A stretch of DNA of 64,000 nucleotides from NCBI RefSeq assembly GCF_031450805.1, contig NZ_JARTVY010000001.1, forward strand, positions 682,001-746,000, in the 5' to 3' direction. Both the position numbers and the translations under genes were made by a program. The notes beneath the pieces were generated by a model. It ran no database searches. It saw only the letters and a program-made list of their open reading frames with translations, and was not told where the DNA came from. This stretch comes from Caballeronia sp031450805. Its GTDB lineage: Bacteria; Pseudomonadota; Gammaproteobacteria; Burkholderiales; Burkholderiaceae. Numbering within the stretch: the stretch's first letter is position 1; each line of letters starts with the position of its first letter. Shown here piece by piece: positions 1-8,642 of this stretch.

Positions 1-57
1 AAACAAACAACAACAAGAACAACGCGTCGATGTCCGACGCGCCGCCTGAACATCGAT

Positions 58-84
58 GCCCGCCTCGCGCGGGCATTTTCTTTT
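58..84 (+). terminator. Rho-independent terminator of a gene upstream of the window
   Basis: GCCCGC (58-63) and GCGGGC (69-74) form a perfect 6-bp stem around a 5-base loop, followed at once by a T-rich tail to 84. The T tract lies on the + strand, so it ends a rightward transcript that starts before base 1. The leftward antiporter gene ends just beyond it at 102. Confidence 0.8.
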
Positions 85-101
85 GCGGGCTCAGTGCGCG
101 C

Positions 102-1112
102 CTAGCGGCCGAGGGTCAGCGTCAGATAGGCGGCGTACAGCACGCCATTGCCCAGCAGCGCCCAGAGCGCGACGCCATTGCCGCGTGCATGAAAACGCAG
201 CCACGCCGCCGCCGCAAGCGTGATCAGCACGCCGGTCAGCACTTCGATTCGCGGCTCCCACGGCGTCAGCATGATGCCGATAGCGGGCAAGAGCGTCCCC
301 TGAAACACCATCGCGCCGGTGATGTTGCCGAACGCGAGCGTGTCCTTGCCGCGCCGCGCCCACAGGATGCTGTTCACCTTCTCGGGCAGCTCCGTAGCGA
401 TCGGAATGATGATGAGCGACAGCAGCAGCGCCGATACCCCGAGCGCCTGCGACACGCCTTCGACCCCGTGAATGAAGCCCTTCGCCCCGCCGACGAGCAG
501 CACGATGCCGGCGAGGAACTGCAGCATGATGGACCCGAGGCTGGTCTTCAGGCCGAGACGCGAGATAAAGAGCGTTTCGGGTGCTTCCGTGCCGTGCCCG
601 CTTTCGACGAGATTCGCGGAAGCGCGGAACGTCGCGACGACATAGATGATGTACAGCACGACGAGCCCGCCCGCGAACAGCGCGCGCACTTGCCACGCAT
701 GATGCGGCACGAACATCGCGCCTGCCGCGATCAAAAACGCCACGAGGAAGAAGTTGAGGTCACGCGTGAAGCCGCTGCGCTCGGGCGTGATGACGCCGCG
801 CAAGCCGCGCGACTTCACGATGGCGAGCGTCATCAGGCAGGTGGAGAGTGTCGCGAGCATCAGCGGTGCGCCGAGAATCGCGCCGACGCCGATTTCTTCG
901 TTGACCGCGCGGCTCGCGGTGCCGCCCAGGAGCGCGATGATCGGCACGGTGGTCTCCGGCAATGCCGTGCCGACCGCCGCGAACAGCGAACCGGTGACGC
1001 CTTCCGAGATGCCGAGCCGTTCGCCCAGATGTTCGAGCGCGTTGGTGAAGAGTTCGGATGCGATCAGGATGATCGCGAGCATGAATGCGAGTTCGAGGAA
1101 GAGCATCGTCAT
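102..1112 (-). CDS. Sodium/calcium exchanger (CaCA) family membrane protein
   Basis: A 336-residue, very hydrophobic inner-membrane protein with about ten membrane segments. It has the two inverted repeats of the Ca2+:cation antiporter superfamily, each with an acidic signature: ALPETT in the first half and ATELPEK in the second. Family members exchange Ca2+ or Na+ for another cation; the actual substrate cannot be read from sequence. The start at 1112 (MTMLFLELAF) is chosen because it opens directly on the first membrane helix, whereas upstream in-frame codons encode an unlikely basic stretch. It stands alone, divergent from the peptide-binding protein at 1588. A 403-residue frame on the opposite strand is a shadow. 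Confidence 0.85.
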   Translation of the reverse strand: MTMLFLELAFMLAIILIASELFTNALEHLGERLGISEGVTGSLFAAVGTALPETTVPIIALLGGTASRAVNEEIGVGAILGAPLMLATLSTCLMTLAIVKSRGLRGVITPERSGFTRDLNFFLVAFLIAAGAMFVPHHAWQVRALFAGGLVVLYIIYVVATFRASANLVESGHGTEAPETLFISRLGLKTSLGSIMLQFLAGIVLLVGGAKGFIHGVEGVSQALGVSALLLSLIIIPIATELPEKVNSILWARRGKDTLAFGNITGAMVFQGTLLPAIGIMLTPWEPRIEVLTGVLITLAAAAWLRFHARGNGVALWALLGNGVLYAAYLTLTLGR

Positions 1113-1587
1113 GCGGCACCCCGCATCGAACGATGGAAAGCGGACGCGGCGCCAGTGCGAATGCCAGCGCGGGTGAACAATGAATATTGTGATTGTGGGG
1201 ACACGACGATGATTCCACGGCCGGACGTCAGCGAACCATGATGCGCCACGCCCGTCCGACCAGGAACGACATAGCGCATCAATGGTCTCGCCAAACCGGA
1301 CCGGTCGAACGCGCCACGGCAGAGAAAGCCGAGGATGTTGACGCGTTCTCCTTCGCAAGACGAAGGAAGGCTACTCCCCAAAGACGGGGGCCAGTGTAGC
1401 GTGACGCGCACGGTTCGGCAAGCCGCGCGCCCGCGCGAGGCATAACGGTATGCGCAATGCTTCGTTGTGACGGCTCGCGCCGTTGGATAAGCTGTCGCGC
1501 GGGCGCGGCGCTTGCACGCGTCGCCGTGCCCGGCAGATCCCGAGCAACAAGAAAACCGATGTGTGACCGAGAGTCACGGGAGAATCC
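1113..1587. other. Divergent intergenic region, no gene seen
   Basis: This 475-base stretch separates the leftward antiporter from the rightward peptide-binding protein and must carry both promoters. Short frames here lack family resemblance or ribosome sites. No convincing -35/-10 pair or RNA structure was identified. The only clear signal is the GGGAGA ribosome site just before 1588. Confidence 0.5.
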
Positions 1588-3195
1588 ATGCGCCTCAACC
1601 GCTCCAAAGTCCGCGCCACCGCCGCGCTCGCAGCCGCCCTCGTGGCCGCGCCGATCCTCGCGATGTCGAAGCCGCTCACCGTATGCACGGAATCGAGTCC
1701 GGATGGCTTCGATGTCGTCCAGTTCAATTCCCTCGTGACGACGAACGCATCGGCGGACGTCGTCTTCAATACGCTCGTCTCGTACGACGAGGCCGCGAAG
1801 AAGGTCGCGCCATCGCTTGCGCAGAAGTGGGACGTATCGAGCGATGGGCTCACGTACACGTTCCATCTGCGCCCGAACGTGCAATTCCAGACCACCGACT
1901 ACTTCAAGCCCACGCGCCCGCTCAACGCGGATGACGTCGTTTTCACGTTCGAGCGCATGCTGTCGGACAGCAATCCGTGGCACAAGGTGGCGGGCGCAAG
2001 CGGCTTTCCACATGCGCAGTCGATGGGCCTCGTGAAGCTCATCAAGGCTGTAACGAAGGTCGACGACCAGACGGTGAAATTCCAACTGAACGAGCCGAAC
2101 GCGACCTTCGTGCCGATCCTCACGATGGGCTTCGCATCGATCTATTCGGCCGAGTACGCGGACCGGTTGCTGAAGGAGAACAGGCAGCTCGACATCAACA
2201 GCAAGCCCATCGGCACGGGCCCGTTCGTGCTCAGGAGCTACACGAAGGATGCGGTCATCCGCTACGACGTGAACCCGTCGTACTGGGGACCGAAGCCGAA
2301 GGTCGATCGCCTGATCTATGCGATCACGCCCGATGCCTCGGTGCGCGCGCAGAAGATCAAGGCGGGCGAATGTCAGATTGCGCTGTCGCCGAAGCCGCAG
2401 GACGTGCTCGATGCGAAGAGGGACAAGTCGCTCGAGGTGAGCGAGACGCCGGCGTTCATGACGGCCTTCGTCGCGCTGAACACGCAGAAGAAGCCGCTCG
2501 ACAATCCGAAGGTGCGCCAGGCGCTGAACATGGCGTTCGATCGCACGACGTACATGAAGACCGTGTTCGACAACACCGCATCGCCGGCGGTGAATCCGTA
2601 TCCGCCGAATACGTGGAGCTACGACAAGAGCGTGCAGGCTTATCCCTATTCGACGGATCGCGCGAAGAAGCTGCTTGCCGATGCGGGCCTGCCGAACGGC
2701 TTTGAGACGACGATCTGGGTGCGTCCGAATGGCAGCGTACTGAATCCGAATCCGAAGGCAGGCGCGGAGTTGCTTCAGGCCGATCTGGCGAAGATCGGCG
2801 TGAAGGCGCAGGTGAAGGTGATCGAATGGGGCGAGCTGATCAAGGAAGCGAAGCAGGGCCAGCACGACATGCTGTTCATGGGCTGGGCCGGCGACAACGG
2901 CGATCCGGATAACTATCTTTCGCCGCTATTCAGTTGCAATGCGGTGAAGTCCGGCATCAACTTCGCGCGCTTCTGCGATGCGCAGCTCGACAAGCTGATC
3001 GCGGATGGCAAGGCGACGCCCGATGTCGCGAAGCGCACGAAATCGTATGTCGACGCGCAGAAGATCATCCACGATCAGGCGCTGTGGATTCCGCTCGTGT
3101 ATCCGACGGCCGCGGCGCTGACACGCGCGAATGTCAGCGGGTATAACGTGAGTCCGTTCGGGCGGCAGAATTTCGGGGCGGTTTCGGTGCAGTAA
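1588..3195 (+). CDS. dppA: ABC transporter periplasmic peptide-binding protein, DppA-like
   Basis: A 535-residue solute-binding protein of cluster C (SBP_bac_5), the usual length for DppA/OppA. An N-terminal signal peptide covers about residues 1-26. The mature start (SKPLTVCTESSPDGFD) closely follows the DppA opening, and the middle carries KPIGTGPFVL and the ALNMAFDR element typical of the family. It should bind di- or tripeptides in the periplasm and hand them to a permease. No permease or ATPase genes lie next to it, so it is an orphan receptor here. GGGAGAATCC precedes the ATG. The family call is firm; dipeptide specificity is inferred from similarity. Confidence 0.85.
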   Translation: MRLNRSKVRATAALAAALVAAPILAMSKPLTVCTESSPDGFDVVQFNSLVTTNASADVVFNTLVSYDEAAKKVAPSLAQKWDVSSDGLTYTFHLRPNVQFQTTDYFKPTRPLNADDVVFTFERMLSDSNPWHKVAGASGFPHAQSMGLVKLIKAVTKVDDQTVKFQLNEPNATFVPILTMGFASIYSAEYADRLLKENRQLDINSKPIGTGPFVLRSYTKDAVIRYDVNPSYWGPKPKVDRLIYAITPDASVRAQKIKAGECQIALSPKPQDVLDAKRDKSLEVSETPAFMTAFVALNTQKKPLDNPKVRQALNMAFDRTTYMKTVFDNTASPAVNPYPPNTWSYDKSVQAYPYSTDRAKKLLADAGLPNGFETTIWVRPNGSVLNPNPKAGAELLQADLAKIGVKAQVKVIEWGELIKEAKQGQHDMLFMGWAGDNGDPDNYLSPLFSCNAVKSGINFARFCDAQLDKLIADGKATPDVAKRTKSYVDAQKIIHDQALWIPLVYPTAAALTRANVSGYNVSPFGRQNFGAVSVQ

Positions 3196-3204
3196 ACGGA
3201 GACG

Positions 3205-4278
3205 TCACGCCGGCGCGAACCGCATCACCCCATCCGCGCCGGTCCGACGCTTCAACGCGCCCTCGAGCCAGAGCAGATTCAAATGCGCGAGCGCCTCCCC
3301 GAGCGCGAACGTCATCTGGTGAATATCGAGCTGGCGCTTGAACATGATGGGCACGATATCGGCGGCGCTGCAGGGCTTCGTGGCGCACGCCTCCCGCACT
3401 TCCGCCAGCCGCGCGCGATGATGCTCCCTCAGTTGCCCGATGCGCGTCTGCACGCCGCGAAACGGCTTGCCGTGCGACGGAAGCGCGAGGACATCGGCGG
3501 GCATGGCTTCATAGCGGCCGAGCGATTCCAGATACAGCGCAAGCGGATTGCCTTCCGGCTCGATCGCGAACACCGACACGTTCGTCGAGATGCGCGGCAA
3601 CACCATGTCGCCGGAAATCAGCAGCGTGTCCGATGCGCAATACAACGCGCTATGTTCGGGCGAATGGCCATAGCCCGTCACCACTTCCCATTCTCGCTCG
3701 CCGATGCGCAAGCGATCGCCATCGCGGATACGGCGAAACTCACGCGGCACGGAAGGCACGAGCGTCGGGTAATAGCTGTCGCGCTTCTTGAGCGCTTCGA
3801 GCGATGCTTCATCGGTCAGGCCGTGCGTCGCGAAATGCCGCGCCGCGCGTTCGCCGCCAGCGTTGGAACCGTCGCCTGCGGCCATCACGCGGCCCATCGC
3901 GTATTCGCCGAGCGAGATCCAGAGCCGCACGTTCCAGCGTTGCCGGTCGCCGCCATTGCAGAGCCAGTCGGCAAGACCGAGGTGGTCGGGATGACAATGC
4001 GTGACGATCACGCGCAACACGGGCAGGCCGTCGAGCACGGTATCGAAGACACGCTCCCAGCTCGCGCGGATGCCGTCGTTTGCAATGCCGCAATCGATGA
4101 CCGTCCAGCCTCGCACGCCGTCGATCTCATCGCGCAAAAGCCAGAGATTGATGTGATCGAGCGCGAACGGCAGCGGCATGCGCAGCCAGTGGACGCCAGG
4201 CGCCACTTCCTTCACGCCGCCCGGCTCGGGCAATTCGTCGGCGAATACATAATCGAGCTGGTGTTCGAGTGCGTTCAT
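3205..4278 (-). CDS. MBL-fold metallo-hydrolase
   Basis: A 357-residue metallo-beta-lactamase-fold hydrolase. The metal-binding signature is THCHPDHLGL at about residues 95-105, followed by GYGHSPEHS and ISGDMVLPRIS, which supply further histidine and aspartate ligands. About 100 further residues at the C-terminus form a winged-helix-like tail seen in LACTB2/glyoxalase-II-type enzymes. It may hydrolyse a thioester or lactone, but the substrate is unknown. It diverges from the MerR gene at 4383 across a 104-base region with a dyad at 4322-4343, so the MerR protein may control both directions. Its end faces the dppA-like gene, 9 bases away. Confidence 0.8.
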   Translation of the reverse strand: MNALEHQLDYVFADELPEPGGVKEVAPGVHWLRMPLPFALDHINLWLLRDEIDGVRGWTVIDCGIANDGIRASWERVFDTVLDGLPVLRVIVTHCHPDHLGLADWLCNGGDRQRWNVRLWISLGEYAMGRVMAAGDGSNAGGERAARHFATHGLTDEASLEALKKRDSYYPTLVPSVPREFRRIRDGDRLRIGEREWEVVTGYGHSPEHSALYCASDTLLISGDMVLPRISTNVSVFAIEPEGNPLALYLESLGRYEAMPADVLALPSHGKPFRGVQTRIGQLREHHRARLAEVREACATKPCSAADIVPIMFKRQLDIHQMTFALGEALAHLNLLWLEGALKRRTGADGVMRFAPA

Positions 4279-4321
4279 CGTTGTGCCTTAGGGATTTTCG
4301 CCGCATTGCAATCCGGCGAGG

Positions 4322-4343
4322 TTGACGATAACGTAAACGTCAT
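4322..4343. promoter_or_regulatory. Candidate MerR-family operator between divergent genes
   Basis: TGACG (4323-4327) and CGTCA (4338-4342) form an inverted repeat around a 10-base centre reading ATAACGTAAA. The ACGTAAACGT core resembles sites described for LiuR-type MerR regulators of branched-chain amino-acid catabolism. It lies about 40 bases upstream of the MerR start and 44 bases from the MBL-hydrolase start. The repeat is seen directly; the regulator assignment is inference. Confidence 0.45.
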
Positions 4344-4382
4344 TCTATCGTTGGACGCCTGTCCGCGCGTCGCGCTTTCCAG

Positions 4383-4805
4383 ATGACTCAGCCCACGCAT
4401 TACACGATCACCGAACTGGCGCGCGAGTTCGACGTCACGCCGCGCGCCATCCGCTTCTACGAAGATCAGGGCCTTCTCGCACCGCGACGCGAAGGCGCGA
4501 ACGGCCTGCGCCGCGTGTATTCGCCGCGCGACCGCACGCGGCTGAAGCTCACATTGCGCGGCAAGCGGCTCGGCTTCACGCTGTCGGAAATTCGCACGCT
4601 GCTCGATCTCTACGATTCCCCGACCGGCTCGGCGACGCAACTGCGCGCGTTCATCGACACCATCGCCGCGCATCGGGAAGTGCTGCAGCGTCAGCTCGAA
4701 GACCTCAACACCACGCTCACCGAACTGGCCGCTTACGAAGAGCAAGGCCGCGCGCTGCTCGCGGCCGGCATCGACAAGCGGACGCGCCGGTCGAAAGCCG
4801 CCTGA
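4383..4805 (+). CDS. MerR family transcriptional regulator (LiuR-like)
   Basis: A 140-residue MerR regulator. The N-terminal winged helix-turn-helix (about residues 6-75) contains YTITELAREFDVTPRAIRFY, then the wing with GLRRVYSPRD. A coiled-coil dimerisation helix follows (about 85-125). The short C-terminus lacks the cysteine cluster of metal-sensing MerR proteins, which suits a regulator that responds to acyl-CoA or another organic signal, as LiuR does. Its stop codon overlaps the aceK start by one base, so the two are co-transcribed. Regulation of the downstream acyl-CoA genes and of the divergent hydrolase is inferred from position. No isovaleryl-CoA dehydrogenase gene follows it, unlike typical liu clusters. 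Confidence 0.85.
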   Translation: MTQPTHYTITELAREFDVTPRAIRFYEDQGLLAPRREGANGLRRVYSPRDRTRLKLTLRGKRLGFTLSEIRTLLDLYDSPTGSATQLRAFIDTIAAHREVLQRQLEDLNTTLTELAAYEEQGRALLAAGIDKRTRRSKAA

Positions 4806-6610
4806 TGCGAGCCGACATGAACCACTTCCCCAAGCTGCTCTCGTCGCAAATCGGCTTCGATGTGGCGCAGACGCTGCTCGAAGGGTTCGACCGGCACTAC
4901 CGCGTGTTCCGCGAAGCCGCGGTCAAGGCGAAGACGCTGTTCGAGCAAGGCGACTGGCACGCGCTCTCGCAGCTTGCGCGCGAGCGCATCACGTCGTACG
5001 ACGAGCGCGTCGACGAATGCGTGGCGCGGCTCGAAGACGAGTACGACGCCGAGAACATCGACGACGACGTGTGGCAGCAAATCAAGCTGCATTACATCGG
5101 CCTGTTGACGACGCACCGCCAGCCGGAGTGCGCCGAAACCTTCTTCAACTCGGTGTGCTGCAAGATCCTGCATCGCTCGTACTTCAACAACGACTTCATC
5201 TTCGTGCGGCCGGCCATCTCGACCGAGTACATCGAGAACGACGAGCCCGCCGCGAAGCCGACATACCGCGCGTATTACCCGGACAAGGACGGCCTGGCCG
5301 CCACCCTCGAACGCATCGTCACCAACTTCCAGTTGCAGCCGCCGTTCGAAGACCTGACGCGCGACGTGCAATGCGTGATGCAATCGCTGAGAGACACCTT
5401 CGGCGACTTCGCGCCCGCGCCGAATTTCCAGATTCACGTGCTGTCGTCGCTGTTCTTTCGCAACAAGGCGGCGTATATCGTCGGGCGCATCATTCACGGC
5501 GATTCGCTGCTGCCTTTCGCCATCGCCGTCCGTCACACCCGCCCCGGCCTGCTCGCGCTCGATACGGTGCTGCTCGAGCGCCAGCAACTGCTCATCATCT
5601 TCAGCTTTTCGCATTCGTATTTTCTCGTCGACATGGAAGTGCCGTCGGCCTACGTGCAGTTTCTGGGCAGCATCATGCCGGCGAAGCCGAACGCGGAAAT
5701 CTATACGTCGCTGGGGCTTCAGAAGCAGGGCAAGAACCTCTTCTATCGCGACCTGCTGCATCACCTGAAGCATTCGAGCGATCAGTTCATCATCGCGCCG
5801 GGCATCAAGGGTCTCGTGATGATCGTGTTCACGCTGCCGTCGTTTCCTTATGTGTTCAAGCTCATCAAGGATGCGTTTCCGCCGCCGAAAGACACCACGC
5901 GCGCGAAGATCGAGGACAAGTACCTGCTCGTGAAACGCCACGACCGGCTGGGCCGCATGGCCGATACGCTCGAATATTCCAGCGTCGCGCTGCCGCTCGC
6001 GCGGCTCGATCATTCGCTGATCCGCGAACTGGAGAAGGAAGCGCCATCCATGATCGAATACGAAGGCGACAAGCTGGTCATTCGACATGTGTATATCGAG
6101 CGGCGCATGGTGCCGCTCAACCTTTTCCTGCAGAACGGCAACGCCGATGACATCGATCACGGCATCAAGGAATTCGGCGATGCGATCAAGCAGTTGATCC
6201 AGGCCAACATCTTTCCCGGCGATATGCTGTACAAGAACTTCGGCGTGACGCGTCATGGCCGCGTGGTGTTCTACGATTACGACGAGATCGAGTACCTGAC
6301 CGATTGCAACGTGCGCCGCGTGCCGCCGCCGCGCAACGAGGAAGACGAACTGTCGGGCGAGCCGTGGTATACCGTCGGGCCGCACGATATCTTTCCCGAA
6401 ACGTACGGCACGTTCCTGCTCGGCGATCCGCGCGTGCGCGAAGCATTTATGCGTCATCACGCGGATTTCTTCGACCCTGCGCTATGGCAGCGTCACAAGG
6501 AGCAATTGCTGCGAGGCGAACTCGCCGATTTTTTCCCCTACGACGGAGCCATCCGTTTCTGCGTCCGTTACCCGGACCGATTCGACAAGGCATCCGCACG
6601 CGCCGCGTGA
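4805..6610 (+). CDS. aceK: Isocitrate dehydrogenase kinase/phosphatase
   Basis: A 601-residue AceK, a little longer than the roughly 580-residue E. coli enzyme. It reversibly phosphorylates isocitrate dehydrogenase and so diverts carbon into the glyoxylate bypass. The N-terminal regulatory part is followed by a kinase-like ATP-binding core around APGIKGLVM and FPYVFKLIKD, and a C-terminal catalytic segment with NFGVTRHGRVVFYDYDE. Two starts are possible: 4805, overlapping the MerR stop by one base, and 4817 (MNHFPK), the usual beginning in relatives. The 4817 start may be the true one. Placement after a MerR gene rather than with aceA/aceB is noteworthy. Function is certain; the exact start is not. 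Confidence 0.95.
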   Translation: MRADMNHFPKLLSSQIGFDVAQTLLEGFDRHYRVFREAAVKAKTLFEQGDWHALSQLARERITSYDERVDECVARLEDEYDAENIDDDVWQQIKLHYIGLLTTHRQPECAETFFNSVCCKILHRSYFNNDFIFVRPAISTEYIENDEPAAKPTYRAYYPDKDGLAATLERIVTNFQLQPPFEDLTRDVQCVMQSLRDTFGDFAPAPNFQIHVLSSLFFRNKAAYIVGRIIHGDSLLPFAIAVRHTRPGLLALDTVLLERQQLLIIFSFSHSYFLVDMEVPSAYVQFLGSIMPAKPNAEIYTSLGLQKQGKNLFYRDLLHHLKHSSDQFIIAPGIKGLVMIVFTLPSFPYVFKLIKDAFPPPKDTTRAKIEDKYLLVKRHDRLGRMADTLEYSSVALPLARLDHSLIRELEKEAPSMIEYEGDKLVIRHVYIERRMVPLNLFLQNGNADDIDHGIKEFGDAIKQLIQANIFPGDMLYKNFGVTRHGRVVFYDYDEIEYLTDCNVRRVPPPRNEEDELSGEPWYTVGPHDIFPETYGTFLLGDPRVREAFMRHHADFFDPALWQRHKEQLLRGELADFFPYDGAIRFCVRYPDRFDKASARAA

Positions 6611-6658
6611 GTCGCGGCGCATCCTCGAAACATGCAACACGCAACACAGCAAACGAAC

Positions 6659-7435
6659 ATGACTGACCGAAACAACGACGCCGCTCATCCCCTCGCCCAT
6701 CTCTTGGACAACAACCAGAGCTGGGTCACGCGCAAGCTCGCCGAGGACGCGGAATTCTTCGAGCGGCTCGCGCATCAGCAGGCGCCGGAATACCTGTGGA
6801 TCGGCTGCTCCGATTCGCGCGTGCCGGCCAACCAGATCATCGGCTTGCCGCCGGGCGAAGTGTTCGTGCATCGGAATATCGCGAACGTGGTCGTGCACTC
6901 GGACCTCAACGCGCTGTCGGTGATTCAATTCGCCGTCGATCTGCTGAAGGTGAAGCACATCATGGTCGTCGGCCATTACGGCTGCTCGGGCGTGGGCGCG
7001 GCGCTCGTCGGACGGCGCGTGGGTCTCGCGGACAACTGGCTGCGTCACGTGGAAGACGTGCGCGAGAAGCACGCCGCGCTGCTCGACGAATGGCCGATGG
7101 GCGAAGCGCGGCATCGCCGGCTCGTGGAATTGAACACCATCGAGCAGACGCTGAACGTATGCCGCACGACCGTCGTCAACGACGCCTGGGCGCGCGGACA
7201 GGACCTCACGATTCACGGCTGGACCTACGGCGTCCACGATGGCCGTCTGCGCAACATGGGCATGATGATCAGTTCGCATGAAGCGGTGGACCCGACATAT
7301 CAATCGTGCCTCGCCGCGTTGACGCGCGACGGCGCACACGCAGCGGAGAACGACGTGATCGCGTCGGATGCGGCGCGGCTCGGCGATGTTCCCGCCGTCA
7401 TTCAGGGCGTCATCAAGGAGCTAAAACATGAGTGA
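6659..7435 (+). CDS. can: Beta-class carbonic anhydrase
   Basis: A 258-residue beta-carbonic anhydrase that interconverts CO2 and bicarbonate in the cytoplasm. Zinc ligands are visible: Cys50 in CSDSRV, then His106 and Cys109 in GHYGCSGV, with the Asp52-Arg54 dyad. ATG at 6659 (MTDRNND) fits family N-termini better than the in-frame ATG at 6632. It lies 48 bases after aceK and overlaps the thiolase start by 8 bases, so it belongs to the same transcription unit. Bicarbonate supply would suit biotin-dependent carboxylases of acyl-CoA catabolism, but that link is inference. Confidence 0.93.
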   Translation: MTDRNNDAAHPLAHLLDNNQSWVTRKLAEDAEFFERLAHQQAPEYLWIGCSDSRVPANQIIGLPPGEVFVHRNIANVVVHSDLNALSVIQFAVDLLKVKHIMVVGHYGCSGVGAALVGRRVGLADNWLRHVEDVREKHAALLDEWPMGEARHRRLVELNTIEQTLNVCRTTVVNDAWARGQDLTIHGWTYGVHDGRLRNMGMMISSHEAVDPTYQSCLAALTRDGAHAAENDVIASDAARLGDVPAVIQGVIKELKHE

Positions 7436-8621
7436 GACAGGTAACGATGCAGTCGTCATCGTCGCGGCTGCGCGCACGCCGATGGCCGCGTTCCAGGGCG
7501 ACTTCGCTGCAATGACCGCGCCGCAGCTCGGCGCAGCGGCGATCGGCGCGGCAGTCGAACGCGCGGGCCTCGCACCGGAGGAGATCGACGAAGCGATCAT
7601 GGGCTGCGTGCTGCCCGCGGGCCAGGGCCAGGCGCCCGCCCGCCAGGCGGCGCTCGGCGCGGGCTTGCCGCTGTCCACCGGCTGCACGACGATCAACAAG
7701 ATGTGCGGCTCCGGCATGCGCGCCGCGATGTTCGCGCACGACATGCTGCTCGCGGGCTCGGCAAACGTGATCGTCGCGGGCGGCATGGAAAGCATGACGA
7801 ACGCGCCGTATCTGCTGCCGAAGGCGCGCGGCGGGATGCGCATGGGACACGGCCAGGTGATGGATCACATGTTCCTCGACGGCCTCGAAGACGCCTACGA
7901 AAAAGGCCGGCTGATGGGCACGTTCGCGGAGCAGTGCGCGTCGTCTTATGCGTTCTCGCGTGAATCGCAGGATGCGTTCGCGGTCGAATCCCTGCGGCGC
8001 GCGCAACGCGCGAACGAGGACGGATCGTTCGAATGGGAAATTGCGCCGGTCACGGTGCAGGGCAGGAAGGGCGAGACACGCATCGCGCGCGACGAGCAGC
8101 CGTTCAAGGCGAACATCGAAAAGATTCCGTCGCTCAAGCCCGCGTTCGCGAAGGACGGCACGGTGACGGCGGCGAATTCATCGTCGATATCGGATGGCGC
8201 GGCGGCGCTCGTGATGATGCGCGAATCGACCGCGAAGCGCCTCGGCGCGACGCCGATTGCGCGTGTCGCCGGGCACAGCACGTTCGCGCAGCAGCCCGCG
8301 TTGTTCACGACGGCGCCCGTCGGCGCAATCGCGAAACTCTTCGAAAAGAACGGCTGGCGCGCGAGCGATGTCGATCTCTACGAGATCAACGAGGCATTCG
8401 CCGTCGTGACGATGGCCGCCATGCGCGAACACGATCTCCCGCACGACAAGGTCAACGTGAACGGCGGCGCTTGCGCGCTCGGGCATCCGATCGGCGCGTC
8501 GGGCGCGCGGATTCTCGTCACGCTGATCGGCGCGTTGCGCACGCGCGGGCTGAAGCGCGGCGTGGCAACGTTGTGCATCGGCGGCGGCGAGGCGACGGCG
8601 ATGGGTATCGAACTGATCTGA
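7428..8621 (+). CDS. Acetyl-CoA C-acyltransferase (thiolase)
   Basis: A 397-residue type II thiolase, the normal length. The acyl-accepting nucleophile is Cys93 in KMCGSGMRA. His353 in the GHPIGASG motif and Cys383 in CIGGGEATA complete the active site. It catalyses cleavage or condensation between acetyl-CoA and acyl-CoA or acetoacetyl-CoA; chain-length preference is not visible. Its start overlaps the carbonic anhydrase stop by 8 bases, a sign of translational coupling. With HMG-CoA lyase at 27.6 kb making acetoacetate, it may serve leucine breakdown, although the two genes are 20 kb apart. It could equally act in beta-oxidation or polyhydroxybutyrate synthesis. Confidence 0.93.
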   Translation: MSETGNDAVVIVAAARTPMAAFQGDFAAMTAPQLGAAAIGAAVERAGLAPEEIDEAIMGCVLPAGQGQAPARQAALGAGLPLSTGCTTINKMCGSGMRAAMFAHDMLLAGSANVIVAGGMESMTNAPYLLPKARGGMRMGHGQVMDHMFLDGLEDAYEKGRLMGTFAEQCASSYAFSRESQDAFAVESLRRAQRANEDGSFEWEIAPVTVQGRKGETRIARDEQPFKANIEKIPSLKPAFAKDGTVTAANSSSISDGAAALVMMRESTAKRLGATPIARVAGHSTFAQQPALFTTAPVGAIAKLFEKNGWRASDVDLYEINEAFAVVTMAAMREHDLPHDKVNVNGGACALGHPIGASGARILVTLIGALRTRGLKRGVATLCIGGGEATAMGIELI

Positions 8622-8642
8622 GGCCACCCACTGACCACCACC

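Noticed and set aside
30..1241. A 403-residue rightward frame opposite the cation antiporter
   Set aside because: Hydrophilic, repetitive Arg/Glu/His composition opposite a clear membrane protein; no ribosome site.
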